NCBI GenBank assembly: GCA_021325135.1
Contig: JAJPHT010000015.1
Location: forward strand, 1 to 64,000
Direction: 5' to 3'
Length of the DNA: 64,000 nucleotides
Source of the DNA: Pseudomonadota bacterium
GTDB lineage: Archaea > Thermoplasmatota > SW-10-69-26 > JACQPN01 > JAJPHT01
Shown here: positions 22,281 to 30,500 of the stretch, piece after piece
Layout: every line of letters begins with the position of its first letter
How positions within the stretch are numbered: position 1 is the stretch's first letter
Notes under the pieces: generated by a model
Database searches by the model: none
Told to the model about the DNA's origin: nothing
What the model saw: only the letters and a program-made list of their open reading frames with translations
Made by a program: the position numbers and the translations under genes

Positions 22281-23978
22281 TCAGGCCGCGTGCGCGTCTC
22301 CAGGGGCCGCCACCGGGCGCGCAGGCTGCCCCGCGAGGGCGCGCGCCCGCGCGACGGCGTCGGGGAACGTGGGGAAGACGTTCTCGGGCCCGACGCGCGC
22401 GAGGAGGCCGAAGCGCCCCATCTTGGCGCGCGTCTCGTCGGGCACGTGGGAGAGGAGCACCCACTGGCCGTTGCGGTGCAGGCGCTCCACGGCGCGCTCG
22501 AAGGTGCGCAGGCCCGTCTCGTCGATGGCGGTCACGCTGTTCATGCGGAACACGATGACCTTGAGGCTCTTGAGGTCCGCGCGCTCGAAGGTCTGCGTGA
22601 AGCGGTTGGCGGCCCCGAAGAAGAGGGGGCCCCGGATCTCGTACACGAGCACGTCCTTCTCCAGGCCTTCGAGCCCCCTGCGCTCGGTGCCGGTCCACTC
22701 GGGCTCGCCCACGAAGTTCGTCATGTCCACCATGCGGCGGATGAAGAGGAACGCCGAGAGCACGACGCCCACGATCACGGCCTCCACGAGGCCCGACCAG
22801 ACGACGACGAACGTGGTGACGAGCATGACGGCGGTGTCGCTCTTGGGCGCCTTGTGGGCCTCGAAGATCGCGCGCCACTCCACCATGCCGAAGCCTGTCG
22901 TGAGCAGGATGCCCGCGAGGACCGCCAGCGGGATGTACGTCGCGAGCCCCGCCGCCAGGAGCACGATGGCGAGGAGGATGATCGCATGCGCCATGCCCGA
23001 GAGGCGGCTGCGCCCGCCGTTCTTCACGTTGACCATGGTGCGCACCGCGGCGCCGCACGCCTGGTTCGCGCCCAGCGCGCCGGCCGCGGCGTTGGCGACG
23101 CCCTGCGCGACGAGCTCGCGGTTGCCGCGCGTCTTGTTGCCCACGACGGCGTCTGCGAGCACGCAGGTGAGGAGCGTGTCGAGGCTGCTGATGGCGGCGA
23201 GGCCCAGGGCGCCCACGACGAGGTCGCGGGTCCACTCGGGGTGCCGCGCGAAGAGGCCGAGGTCCAGCGCGAGGTGCGGGAGGCCCTGCGGCAGGGGCTG
23301 GATGTGGCGCACGCCCGCGAGGGCCGGAAGGAGCGTCGCGCCCAACGTGAGGACCACCAGCGCCAGCAGGCTCCCGGGGACCTTCTTGAGAAGGCCCGCG
23401 ACGCCGCGGTCGGGCGCGCGGCGCATGAGGCGCGGATAGAGCCACGTCACGGCGAACGCCAGGGCGCACAGCAGCGCGGCGACGTAGACGACGCCCGGGG
23501 CGCGGCCTGATAGCATGTCGAGGAGGCCGCGCCAGTAGTCGTACCCCGCGGCGGGCTCGCTGGGCGCGATCACGTACTGGAGGCCGCTCCAGAGGATGAT
23601 CAGCGCGATGCCGTTCATGAAGCCCGTGACCACCGGGTACGGGATGTACTCGATGACGCGCGCGAGGCGGAGGACGCCGAAGAGGACCTGGAAGAGGCCG
23701 GAAAGCGCGACGGCCAGGAAGCCGAAGAGGATGGCGTCGCCGCTGGCGAAGCCGCCGTGCGTCGCGACGAGGCCCGCGGTGAACACCGCGAGGACGCCCG
23801 TGGGGCCCGTGATGGCGTAGCGGGCGCCGCCCAGCATCGCCGCGAGGAAGCCCGCGACGATGGCGCTCCAGAGCCCGGCCGCGGGGCCGTAGACGGGGCC
23901 GAACGCGATGAGGCCGAACGCCAGCGCGAGGGGCAGCGCGACCACGGCCACCGTGAGGCCGGCCAGCAGGTTCGGCAC
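22281..23978 (-). CDS. SulP-family anion transporter with STAS domain
   Basis: The protein is about 565 residues from GTG 23978, with 10-14 membrane helices of the SulP fold beginning LLAGLTVAVVALPLALAFG, and a C-terminal STAS domain (about 445-540) with VIVFRMNSVTAIDETGL. SulP proteins move sulfate, bicarbonate or other anions. The start is uncertain: the frame stays open far upstream, and a plausible N-terminal helix (LRALREDVRETFADP) precedes the GTG but has no ATG, GTG or TTG in frame. A mobile repeat copy lies in the gap upstream. The substrate cannot be chosen from sequence. Confidence 0.88.
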   Translation of the reverse strand: MPNLLAGLTVAVVALPLALAFGLIAFGPVYGPAAGLWSAIVAGFLAAMLGGARYAITGPTGVLAVFTAGLVATHGGFASGDAILFGFLAVALSGLFQVLFGVLRLARVIEYIPYPVVTGFMNGIALIILWSGLQYVIAPSEPAAGYDYWRGLLDMLSGRAPGVVYVAALLCALAFAVTWLYPRLMRRAPDRGVAGLLKKVPGSLLALVVLTLGATLLPALAGVRHIQPLPQGLPHLALDLGLFARHPEWTRDLVVGALGLAAISSLDTLLTCVLADAVVGNKTRGNRELVAQGVANAAAGALGANQACGAAVRTMVNVKNGGRSRLSGMAHAIILLAIVLLAAGLATYIPLAVLAGILLTTGFGMVEWRAIFEAHKAPKSDTAVMLVTTFVVVWSGLVEAVIVGVVLSAFLFIRRMVDMTNFVGEPEWTGTERRGLEGLEKDVLVYEIRGPLFFGAANRFTQTFERADLKSLKVIVFRMNSVTAIDETGLRTFERAVERLHRNGQWVLLSHVPDETRAKMGRFGLLARVGPENVFPTFPDAVARARALAGQPARPVAAPGDAHAA

Positions 23979-24139
23979 GGGGTCCGCGAAGGTCTCGCGG
24001 ACGTCCTCGCGCAGGGCTCGGAGGAAGGGGCGGCGCGCGGTCTCAGACGTGGGGGATCGCCAGGCCCCCGCATCTCCCTGGGTGACGTAAACCTTCGCGG
24101 AAAGCCGAAGGGACCGTTCGATGATCGCGAAACGACCAA

Positions 24140-24262
24140 GGGGGGTTCGGGGGGCGAAGCCCCCTGACGTGAAGGAACGTCGAGCAGACGACTGAAACGT
24201 CAGGGGGGCGAGCCCCCCTGAAACCCCCCCTTTTTGCCGCGCTGCGGCGCGGCCGGACGACG
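24140..24262. repeat. MITE-like compound palindromic element, copy A
   Basis: This contains the shared core: a G-rich arm ending GGGGCGAAGCCCCCTGACGT, a short middle with CAGACGACTGAAACGTC, and the complementary arm CAGGGGGGCGAGCCCCCCTG-AAACC, then a TTTTT run and the terminal palindrome CCGCGCTGCGGCGCGG with CGGACGACG. The left terminal palindrome seen in copy B is missing. It begins about 10 bp beyond the stop codon of the zinc-ribbon membrane protein gene (24272), on that gene's 3' side. Confidence 0.85.
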
Positions 24263-24271
24263 CCCGACGCC

Positions 24272-24934
24272 TTAGACGGTGGCCGAGAACCCGCACGAGG
24301 GGCAGGTGACCGCCAGCGGGCGGACGCCCTCTGCGGAGAACTCGTTCGAGCAGGAGGGGCAGCGCAGCGTGATGCGCTCCGGCGCGGGCGCCTCCATGGG
24401 GAGGGGAGCTTCCACCAGGCCCTCGATGGCGGGGATCTCCACCTCGTGGCGCGCGGGCTCCGGGGCGGGGGGAGGCGCGCTGCGGGCGCGGAAGGAGAAG
24501 AGGGTGCCCGACGAGGCGGCGCCCTCCACGGCGGGCGCCTCGCGCTTGCCCTTGCGCGCGGGGAGGCTGAACGAGAAGCGCTTCTTCTGCGGGGGCTCGG
24601 CCACGGTGGGCGGGGCCTTCGCCTCCGCGAGGCCGACCTCGGTGAGCTTCAGCGCGTCGTGCTGGAGCGTCTGGCGCTTCATGCGCTGCGCGCGGGCGGC
24701 CATGATGGCACGGCCCCACGCGGAGACGAGGATGCCGCCCAGCGCCACGACGCCACCCGCGAGCGCGACGTACGCGTAGGTGATGTCGTACACGCGCGTG
24801 CCGCTGTAGGCGTACATCGCGATGAGGAGGCCGACGATGGACAGGCCGAGGCCGATCCACACCGACACGTGCGTCGCGGGCTGGGCCCGCTTCTGCGCCG
24901 TGGCCACGGGGGCCGATCCTGCGTCCCCGCACAT
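24272..24934 (-). CDS. Membrane protein with C-terminal zinc ribbon
   Basis: This encodes 220 residues from ATG 24934, which overlaps the tmk stop (TGATG). Two membrane helices (about 22-42 and 52-74) are followed by a charged and Pro/Ala-rich cytoplasmic linker and, at the end, a zinc ribbon with CPSC-x(n)-CPSC (ITLRCPSCSNEFSAEGVRPL). The same plan, with two ribbons, is seen in the 34138-34779 protein. The ribbon resembles MJ0042-type fingers. The role is unknown; such proteins may link membrane state to protein or nucleic-acid partners. It is translationally coupled to thymidylate kinase. Confidence 0.7.
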   Translation of the reverse strand: MCGDAGSAPVATAQKRAQPATHVSVWIGLGLSIVGLLIAMYAYSGTRVYDITYAYVALAGGVVALGGILVSAWGRAIMAARAQRMKRQTLQHDALKLTEVGLAEAKAPPTVAEPPQKKRFSFSLPARKGKREAPAVEGAASSGTLFSFRARSAPPPAPEPARHEVEIPAIEGLVEAPLPMEAPAPERITLRCPSCSNEFSAEGVRPLAVTCPSCGFSATV

Positions 24935-25554
24935 CAAGCTTGTTGGGCCGACGTGCGGGCGAGGAGCGCGCGCAAGGCGTCAGCCACCACGGCGTCGGGC
25001 GCGCGCGAGGCGTCGATCCTCGCGAAGCGCCGGGACTCCTCCTTGGCGAGGCGCAGGTAGTTGGCCCGCACGCGCTCCAGGAGGTCGCGGCGCTCGAACT
25101 TCTCGGCGGCACCGCGCTGGCTCACGCGCCGCAGCGCGGTCTCCACGTCCACGTCGAAAAGGAGCGTGAGGTCGGGCTTGAGGTCGAACGCCATCTCGGT
25201 GTCCTGGAGCCACGTGACCGCGTCAAAGCCCGGCTTCGAGAGGAGCGCCCCCTGGTACGCGAAGGTGGAGTCGCTCCAGCGGTCGCTGAGCACCAGGGCG
25301 CCCCCCGCGACCTCGGCCTCGACGTCGAGGGCGTGCTGCGCGTGGTCCGCCATGAAGAGGAGCGCCTCGCTCCAGGGGTTGAGCGACTCCCTGAACCCGC
25401 GGCGCACGGCCTCGCCCAGCCAGGTGCCCGTGGGCTCCGCGCGCTCCTTCACCACGAGGCCGCGCCCGCGAAGGGCCTGCGCCACGGCGCGCAGCGCGGT
25501 GGACTTGCCGCTGCCGTCGATGCCTTCGAACGTGACGAGGAGGCCGCGGGCCAC
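24934..25554 (-). CDS. tmk: Thymidylate kinase
   Basis: This encodes 206 residues from GTG 25554, the usual length; a TTG at 25596 would add 14. It carries P-loop FEGIDGSGKST (about 8-18), AEPTGTWLG, DRWSDSTFAYQG (the DRY-type motif as DRW) and a lid region. It phosphorylates dTMP to dTDP. It is divergent from purC, with about 90 bp shared between the two starts, and coupled to the downstream zinc-ribbon membrane protein. Confidence 0.93.
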   Translation of the reverse strand: MARGLLVTFEGIDGSGKSTALRAVAQALRGRGLVVKERAEPTGTWLGEAVRRGFRESLNPWSEALLFMADHAQHALDVEAEVAGGALVLSDRWSDSTFAYQGALLSKPGFDAVTWLQDTEMAFDLKPDLTLLFDVDVETALRRVSQRGAAEKFERRDLLERVRANYLRLAKEESRRFARIDASRAPDAVVADALRALLARTSAQQA

Positions 25555-25643
25555 GAGGTCGCAGCGCGGGGCGGGCGGATAAGCGGCGCGGGCCAAAATC
25601 CTAAAGACCGACCCCCCGCTGCCCGCCCCAGAGGGACCGCGCG

Positions 25644-26549
25644 ATGAAGCTCCTGCACAAGGGCAAGGTGAAGGAGGTCTACGCCTTCGGCGAGGACAAG
25701 CTGCTCTTCAACTTCACCGACCAGATCTCGGTCTTCGACAAGATCATCCCGACGCTGGTCCCCAAGAAGGGCGAGGCCCTCTGCCGCACCGCGGCCTACT
25801 GGTTCGAGGAGACGAAGGCGCTCGGCCTCGACACGCACTTCCTCGGGCTCCAGGACAACGACAAGATGCTGGTCAAGCGCCTGCGCATCATCCATGATTC
25901 TGCGCAGATCACGCCCAAGACCGTCTCGTTCTTCATCCCGCTGGAGGTCGTCTGCCGGCACTACCTCGCGGGCTCCATGCACGACCGCGTGAAGTCCGGC
26001 GAGGCCACCGCCGAGCAGCTTGGCTTCCCCAAGGGGCACGCCCCCAAGTACGGCGAGAAGCTCCCGCGCCCGCACATCGAGTTCACCACCAAGCTGGAGG
26101 CCACCGACCGCCTGCTCTCCGAGGGCGAGGCGCTCAAGCTCAGCGGCCTCACCGAGGCGGAGTTCAAGGACCTCAAGGCCGCCGTCCTCAAGATCGACGA
26201 GCGCATCGCGCGCAACGCCGAAGCGCGCGGCCTCATCCACGTCGACGGCAAGAAGGAGTTCGGCATGAACCACGAGCGCGCGCTCATGGTCGTCGACACC
26301 TTCGGCACGCCCGACGAGGACCGCTGGTGGGACAAGAAGCTCTACGAGAACGAAGGCAAGACCGTGGAGCTGTCCAAGGAGATGGTGCGCCAGCACTACC
26401 GCGACATCGGCTACCACGAGAAGCTCTACGCCGCGCGCAAGGCCGGGCATGTGGAGCCCCCCATTCCTGCGCTTCCGGACGACGTCACGCGGAAGGTCAC
26501 TGCGCTCTACGTCGACCTCTACGAGAGGCTGACGGGGAAGGCGTGGTAG
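25644..26549 (+). CDS. purC: SAICAR synthetase
   Basis: This encodes 301 residues, the longer form of PurC. It begins KLLHKGKVKEVYAF, with TDQISVFDKIIPTLVPKKG, PLEVVCRHYLAGS and EFGMNHERALMVVDTFGTPDEDR, all family signatures. It joins aspartate to CAIR in step 8 of purine synthesis. The other purine genes in the window (purS, purL, purQ) are 15 kb away. A CCTAAAGA element near 25604-25611 may be the TATA box. Confidence 0.95.
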   Translation: MKLLHKGKVKEVYAFGEDKLLFNFTDQISVFDKIIPTLVPKKGEALCRTAAYWFEETKALGLDTHFLGLQDNDKMLVKRLRIIHDSAQITPKTVSFFIPLEVVCRHYLAGSMHDRVKSGEATAEQLGFPKGHAPKYGEKLPRPHIEFTTKLEATDRLLSEGEALKLSGLTEAEFKDLKAAVLKIDERIARNAEARGLIHVDGKKEFGMNHERALMVVDTFGTPDEDRWWDKKLYENEGKTVELSKEMVRQHYRDIGYHEKLYAARKAGHVEPPIPALPDDVTRKVTALYVDLYERLTGKAW

Positions 26550-26570
26550 GGACCTGACGGGCAACCTCGT

Positions 26571-26609
26571 GGGGAACAAATGGGGCCCTTTTGTTCCCCA
26601 GGGTTTATG
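26571..26609 (+). promoter_or_regulatory. Operator-like inverted repeat and TATA box of the first RHH-PIN pair
   Basis: GGGGAACAAA (26571-26580) and TTTGTTCCCC (26590-26599) form a perfect 10-bp inverted repeat with a 9-bp spacer. A TTTATG TATA-like element follows at 26604-26609, about 30 bp before the RHH ATG at 26635. The order fits autoregulation by the RHH antitoxin. The hairpin is also 22 bp after purC and could end that transcript. Confidence 0.6.
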
Positions 26610-26634
26610 CCGTGAGGGCGCCCATGGGCATTCC

Positions 26635-26868
26635 ATGGCGAAGTCCGCCGAGCTGAAGGTCCGGATCGAGTCCGATCTCCTGGCGGAGGTCGAAGGGCTT
26701 GCCGCCGAGATGGGCAAGAGCAAGAGCGAGGTCGTGCGCGCGGGCATCCTCGCCCTCGTGCAGCAGCGCGAGAAGCGCGCCGCGCTGGATGCCCTCAAGG
26801 AGATGGCCAAGGAGGACAAGCCCCTCCGCAAGGGGAAGGGGGCCAAGCTCCGCTTCCGGCTCCAGTAG
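26635..26868 (+). CDS. Ribbon-helix-helix antitoxin (VapB-like)
   Basis: This encodes 77 residues from ATG 26635. A short strand (AELKVRIES) is followed by helix (LLAEVEGLAAEMG) and helix (SKSEVVRAGILALVQQ), the RHH fold, and then a Lys-rich tail (LRKGKGAKLRFRLQ) suited to wrapping the toxin. The PIN toxin starts 10 bp later. It probably represses its own operon through the inverted repeat upstream. Upstream in-frame codons back to 26569 lie within that operator and were not used. Confidence 0.82.
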   Translation: MAKSAELKVRIESDLLAEVEGLAAEMGKSKSEVVRAGILALVQQREKRAALDALKEMAKEDKPLRKGKGAKLRFRLQ

Positions 26869-26877
26869 GATGGCTCC

Positions 26878-27261
26878 ATGGCCGTCGTCATCGACACGAA
26901 CGTCCTCTGGCACCCCGAGGTCCTCGACCTGCTGGAGGATGAGGACGTCGTCGTCCCCGCGCTGGTCTTCCTGGAGCGCAGCCGCCAGCTTCGCCAGCGC
27001 GGCCGCGACCCGGACGACCTCCTCCGCAACCTGGAGCGGCTGGGCTGGCGCGTCGAGCCCTTCGACGTGGAGCACGCCTACCGCAGCGCCCTGCGCGCGC
27101 CCTTGGACGACAAGGCCTGGATCAAGCTCGCCCGCGACGCCATCATCGCCGGGCACGTCGGGCCGGGGGACGTCCTGTGGACCTTCAACGCCAAGGATTT
27201 CCGGGCCCTCGGCGTCGCAAAGGAACGGGTTGTGGACCTGACGCGGAGCCCGCGATCGTAG
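26878..27261 (+). CDS. PIN-domain ribonuclease toxin (VapC-like)
   Basis: This encodes 127 residues with the PIN acidic residues at Asp6 (VIDTN), Glu33 (FLERSRQL), Asp87 (ARDAIIAGHV) and Asp107 (NAKDF). It is a predicted metal-dependent RNase, the toxin partner of the RHH protein upstream. It is closely related to the PIN protein at 38308-38697: both share LERxRQL, RDAIIAGHV-x-x-GDVLWT and NAxDF, making them paralogues. The targets are unknown. Confidence 0.85.
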   Translation: MAVVIDTNVLWHPEVLDLLEDEDVVVPALVFLERSRQLRQRGRDPDDLLRNLERLGWRVEPFDVEHAYRSALRAPLDDKAWIKLARDAIIAGHVGPGDVLWTFNAKDFRALGVAKERVVDLTRSPRS

Positions 27262-27285
27262 ACCTGTGGCTCTTGGCTTGGCAAA

Positions 27286-27435
27286 CTACCCGACAGCCTC
27301 GAACTCCACCGTCCGGTTCACGTAGACGTCCATGAGCCGGTTCAGCAGTTCGTCGTAGGTCTCTCCCTTTTTGCCCAGCGCCCGCAATCGGTCCCGGGTC
27401 GCCTTGGTGAGCGGAACCGTGGTGATCTCGCCCAT
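27286..27435 (-). CDS. 49-residue antitoxin-like protein (DUF7557-type)
   Basis: The peptide starts MGEITTVPLTKATRDRLRAL and continues GKKGETYDELLNRLMDVY, the pattern of short archaeal antitoxin-like RHH proteins (strand, helix, turn with GETYDELL, helix). No toxin gene follows within the next 25 bp; the neighbour is the convergent PIN gene. A TATA box at 27484-27491 and a GGGG stretch before the ATG support expression. The longer open frame upstream to 27597 runs through the promoter and was rejected. Confidence 0.65.
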   Translation of the reverse strand: MGEITTVPLTKATRDRLRALGKKGETYDELLNRLMDVYVNRTVEFEAVG

Positions 27436-27483
27436 GTTCCCCAGGGCAGAGGCGATTTGACAGTTATGAGTTTCTATCGTTGC

Positions 27484-27491
27484 CTTATAGA
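27484..27491 (-). promoter_or_regulatory. TATA box of the 49-residue antitoxin-like gene
   Basis: TCTATAAG on the minus strand lies about 50 bp upstream of the ATG at 27435 in an AT-richer patch, implying a leader of about 20-25 nt. Confidence 0.5.
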
Positions 27492-27595
27492 ATCGCGCCC
27501 GCGCAGTGGCGGATCGGTTCAAAAGCCACTCCGGAAGGTTGAATAGCGCCCGTCGTGTCCAGCGGAAGCGTCCCCTCAACGAGGGAGGTTGCCCC

Positions 27596-30500
27596 ATGCT
27601 TGGCCGTCAGCGCCTGCTCGCTGCTTGGATCACCGGTCTCGTCGCAGTCTCCGGCACGGTGGCCCTCCTTCCCCTGGCTTCCGCAAGCGACATCTCCGCC
27701 CCGACCCCGGATGGGATCGCGATCTTTGTCAACGGAATCGAGTCGACTCCCTCCGCCCAGCAGCAGGGAAAAATCGGGACTTCGATTTCATTCGCGATCT
27801 ATGGCAATCTGACCTTCAACACCGCCACGCAGTGCATCACAGGGAGTCCACAGTTCAACGCGAGCGCCGACCTTTCGGCATTTGATCCGACTCTCGGACC
27901 CAACGCGGTCTTCAGCGTGCCCAGTCCGCCCCCGTCTGATCCAGCCGGGACGGCAATGGTGACCTACCATATTGTCGCAACCAAGACGATCACGGTCACA
28001 GCAGGGAGCAAGGACGGTCTCGCGACCGGCTTCCGTGGATACATCACCGCCAGGTGCACCGCGGACGCCGGCGGGACTCCTGTGCCCCATTCTGCCGGCA
28101 TCGATTCCACCGACAAGGTTTTTCTCGACAACGCAAAGCCGTCGCTCTCGCTCGTTCCGTCCGTGCAGAGCGGCCGAGGAGGGGCCGGATCGGTCTTCAC
28201 GCTGAGCCTATCCAGCATCTCCTCCGACATTGATAGCTACAGCTTCGATCTCAAGGACCTCCTTTCAACGTCGCCGACGACGGTTTCGGGCGCAGGCCTC
28301 CCGTCGTCCTCCCTGGGCCCGTTCACGTTGGGAGAGACTGACAAGCAGAATCCTCAGGTCACCGTGAGCCTGACCGACACCCACGGCAACTCGAACTCGC
28401 TCACGTTCCCCGCCACCGGCCTGGACTCCCACCGCCCCGCCGCGATCTCGCCGACCGCGACCCCGAAGCCCGGTCCTGCCGTGCAGGTGAGCTGGGTCCC
28501 GTTGGCGACGGACACGGACGCGGACAACGTCTCGGTCGTCGTCAAGGATCTCGCCACGGGCGTCTCGTCGAGCCCCATCCTCTGCGCCCAGAACGGCCCC
28601 GCCAACGGTTGCACGAAGACCTCGGACCGGAACTCGGGCCTCATCGTCTACAACCTCTCTTCCACGGCCTTTGCCTGGCAGACGCTCCATGACTACGGAT
28701 TGACGCTGACCACCGTGGATGCCGTCGGGAACACCGGTGGAAGCGTCATCCAGAGCGTCAGCACCCTCAGCAACCCCTCTGCCAACGTGCAGTACACCCC
28801 CGGCGCGACCCGCGGCATCGGCAGCACGTTCCAGCTTCAGATGGTGAACGCCAACTCGCAGACCGCGCGCGTCGACGTGGACGTCTCAAGCGTCTCGAGC
28901 CAAGGCGTCATCCCCGTCGGCACGACGCCCGTCAACGTCACCGTCACGCCGCACGGCTCGCCCCCGTCCATGACGGCGCAGGTGGTCGGCGCGGACGTCA
29001 ACAATACGCCCGTCAAGCTCTCCACCCGCATCGTCGACGCCTCCGGCAACGACGTGACGGCCTCCCAGCTTCCCGACCCCGTCGCCCCCCTGGCGACGAA
29101 CCTGACCGCGGTGCCGCGCCCCGGTGGCTCCATCACGGTGTACCTCAAGCCGGCGGCGTCCGACGTTGATATCAATGGCTTCGTCGTCGCCAGCTCGCCC
29201 TCCATCGGCAACGGCACGCTCTACCTGCCCGCCACGTCGTCCAACGTGTCGGGCGGCGTCTACTACTGGAACTTCACGCCCGACCTGCTGACCATGGGCA
29301 CGACCTACACGTTCACCGCGCACGCCAACGACAACGCGGGCAACGCGGGCGCGCTCTCGCCCTCGGCCTCGACGCGCGCGGCCGTCATCCCCATCCTGCT
29401 CCAGCTCAACGCGGTCCCCGTGGCGGGTTCCTTGATGCCGACCCTCAGCGGCAGCGTGCTCGGCAGCGGCAACGACGGCGTCAACGTCGCGGTGACGAAG
29501 GTCGTGAACGGCGTCACCAACTACTGGACGTGGACCTCCGGCAACGCCTTCCAGACGACGCCCTTCACGCGGGAGCTCGCGGTGTCGGGCGGCTCGTTCC
29601 TCGCCACCAACCTCACCGCGCTCACGGCCGAGGGCAGCTACGCGATCACGGTCACGGCCTACGACAGGTCCGACCCCGCGACGCTCGTGGACTCGCGCGC
29701 CTCGTCGTTCACCCTCGACCACACGAGCCCCGCGCTCACGCCCGAGGTCAGCGGCTCGGGCGTCAAGAACGGCTACGCCGACGGCGGGCCCGACCTCGCC
29801 TCCATCCAGGCGCAGGCCACGCAGATCAAGCTCAACGCCACCGCGACCGACGCCGGGGGCTCGGGCCTCTCGGCGTTCCGCTACGCCATCGTGGACGCCA
29901 ACACCGTCCCCGTCACGGGCATCGACGGCCTTCCCGTGGTCTTCACGTGCCCCGGCCCCTTGTGCGACGACCTGAGCGCGGCGCCCCTCGTCGCGGGCCA
30001 GGCCGGCTTCGCGGGCACGTTCGGCCTCCGCGTCAACGACCTCCTGCCGGGCACCTACGAGATCAACGTGTCCGTCGTGGACCGCGCGGGCAACTCGCCC
30101 GCGAGCGCCACCACGCTGAAGGACTCCTTCACGCTGGCGCCCCGCGTCGCCATCGACGCCAACAACCCGCCCATCGCGGACGACGCGGGCAACCTGCTCG
30201 TCCACCCGCTGGCGGCGTTCGACGCCACGCACACCTTCGACGGCCGGACCACGTGCAGCGGCACGACGTGCGGCGTCTCGCAGGTCACGCTCTTCGCGCG
30301 CACCCGGGGCGGCGACCCCGGCGACCACGGCCAGCAGATCGGCGACTCCGTCTACCTGCCCAGCAGCGCGAACCCCGTGCCCTACGACGCCGGCGGCCGC
30401 ACGCCCGCGCCGCTCTACTTCGACTACTTCCAGGGCTCGGTCAGCCTCGGCGGCCTCGACCGGAACACCACCGAGGTCCGCGCCCAGGCCACCGTGACCC

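Noticed and set aside
27506..27595. N-terminal extension of the giant gene by 30 codons
   Set aside because: It would put the signal peptide internal and ignores the strong Shine-Dalgarno before ATG 27596.
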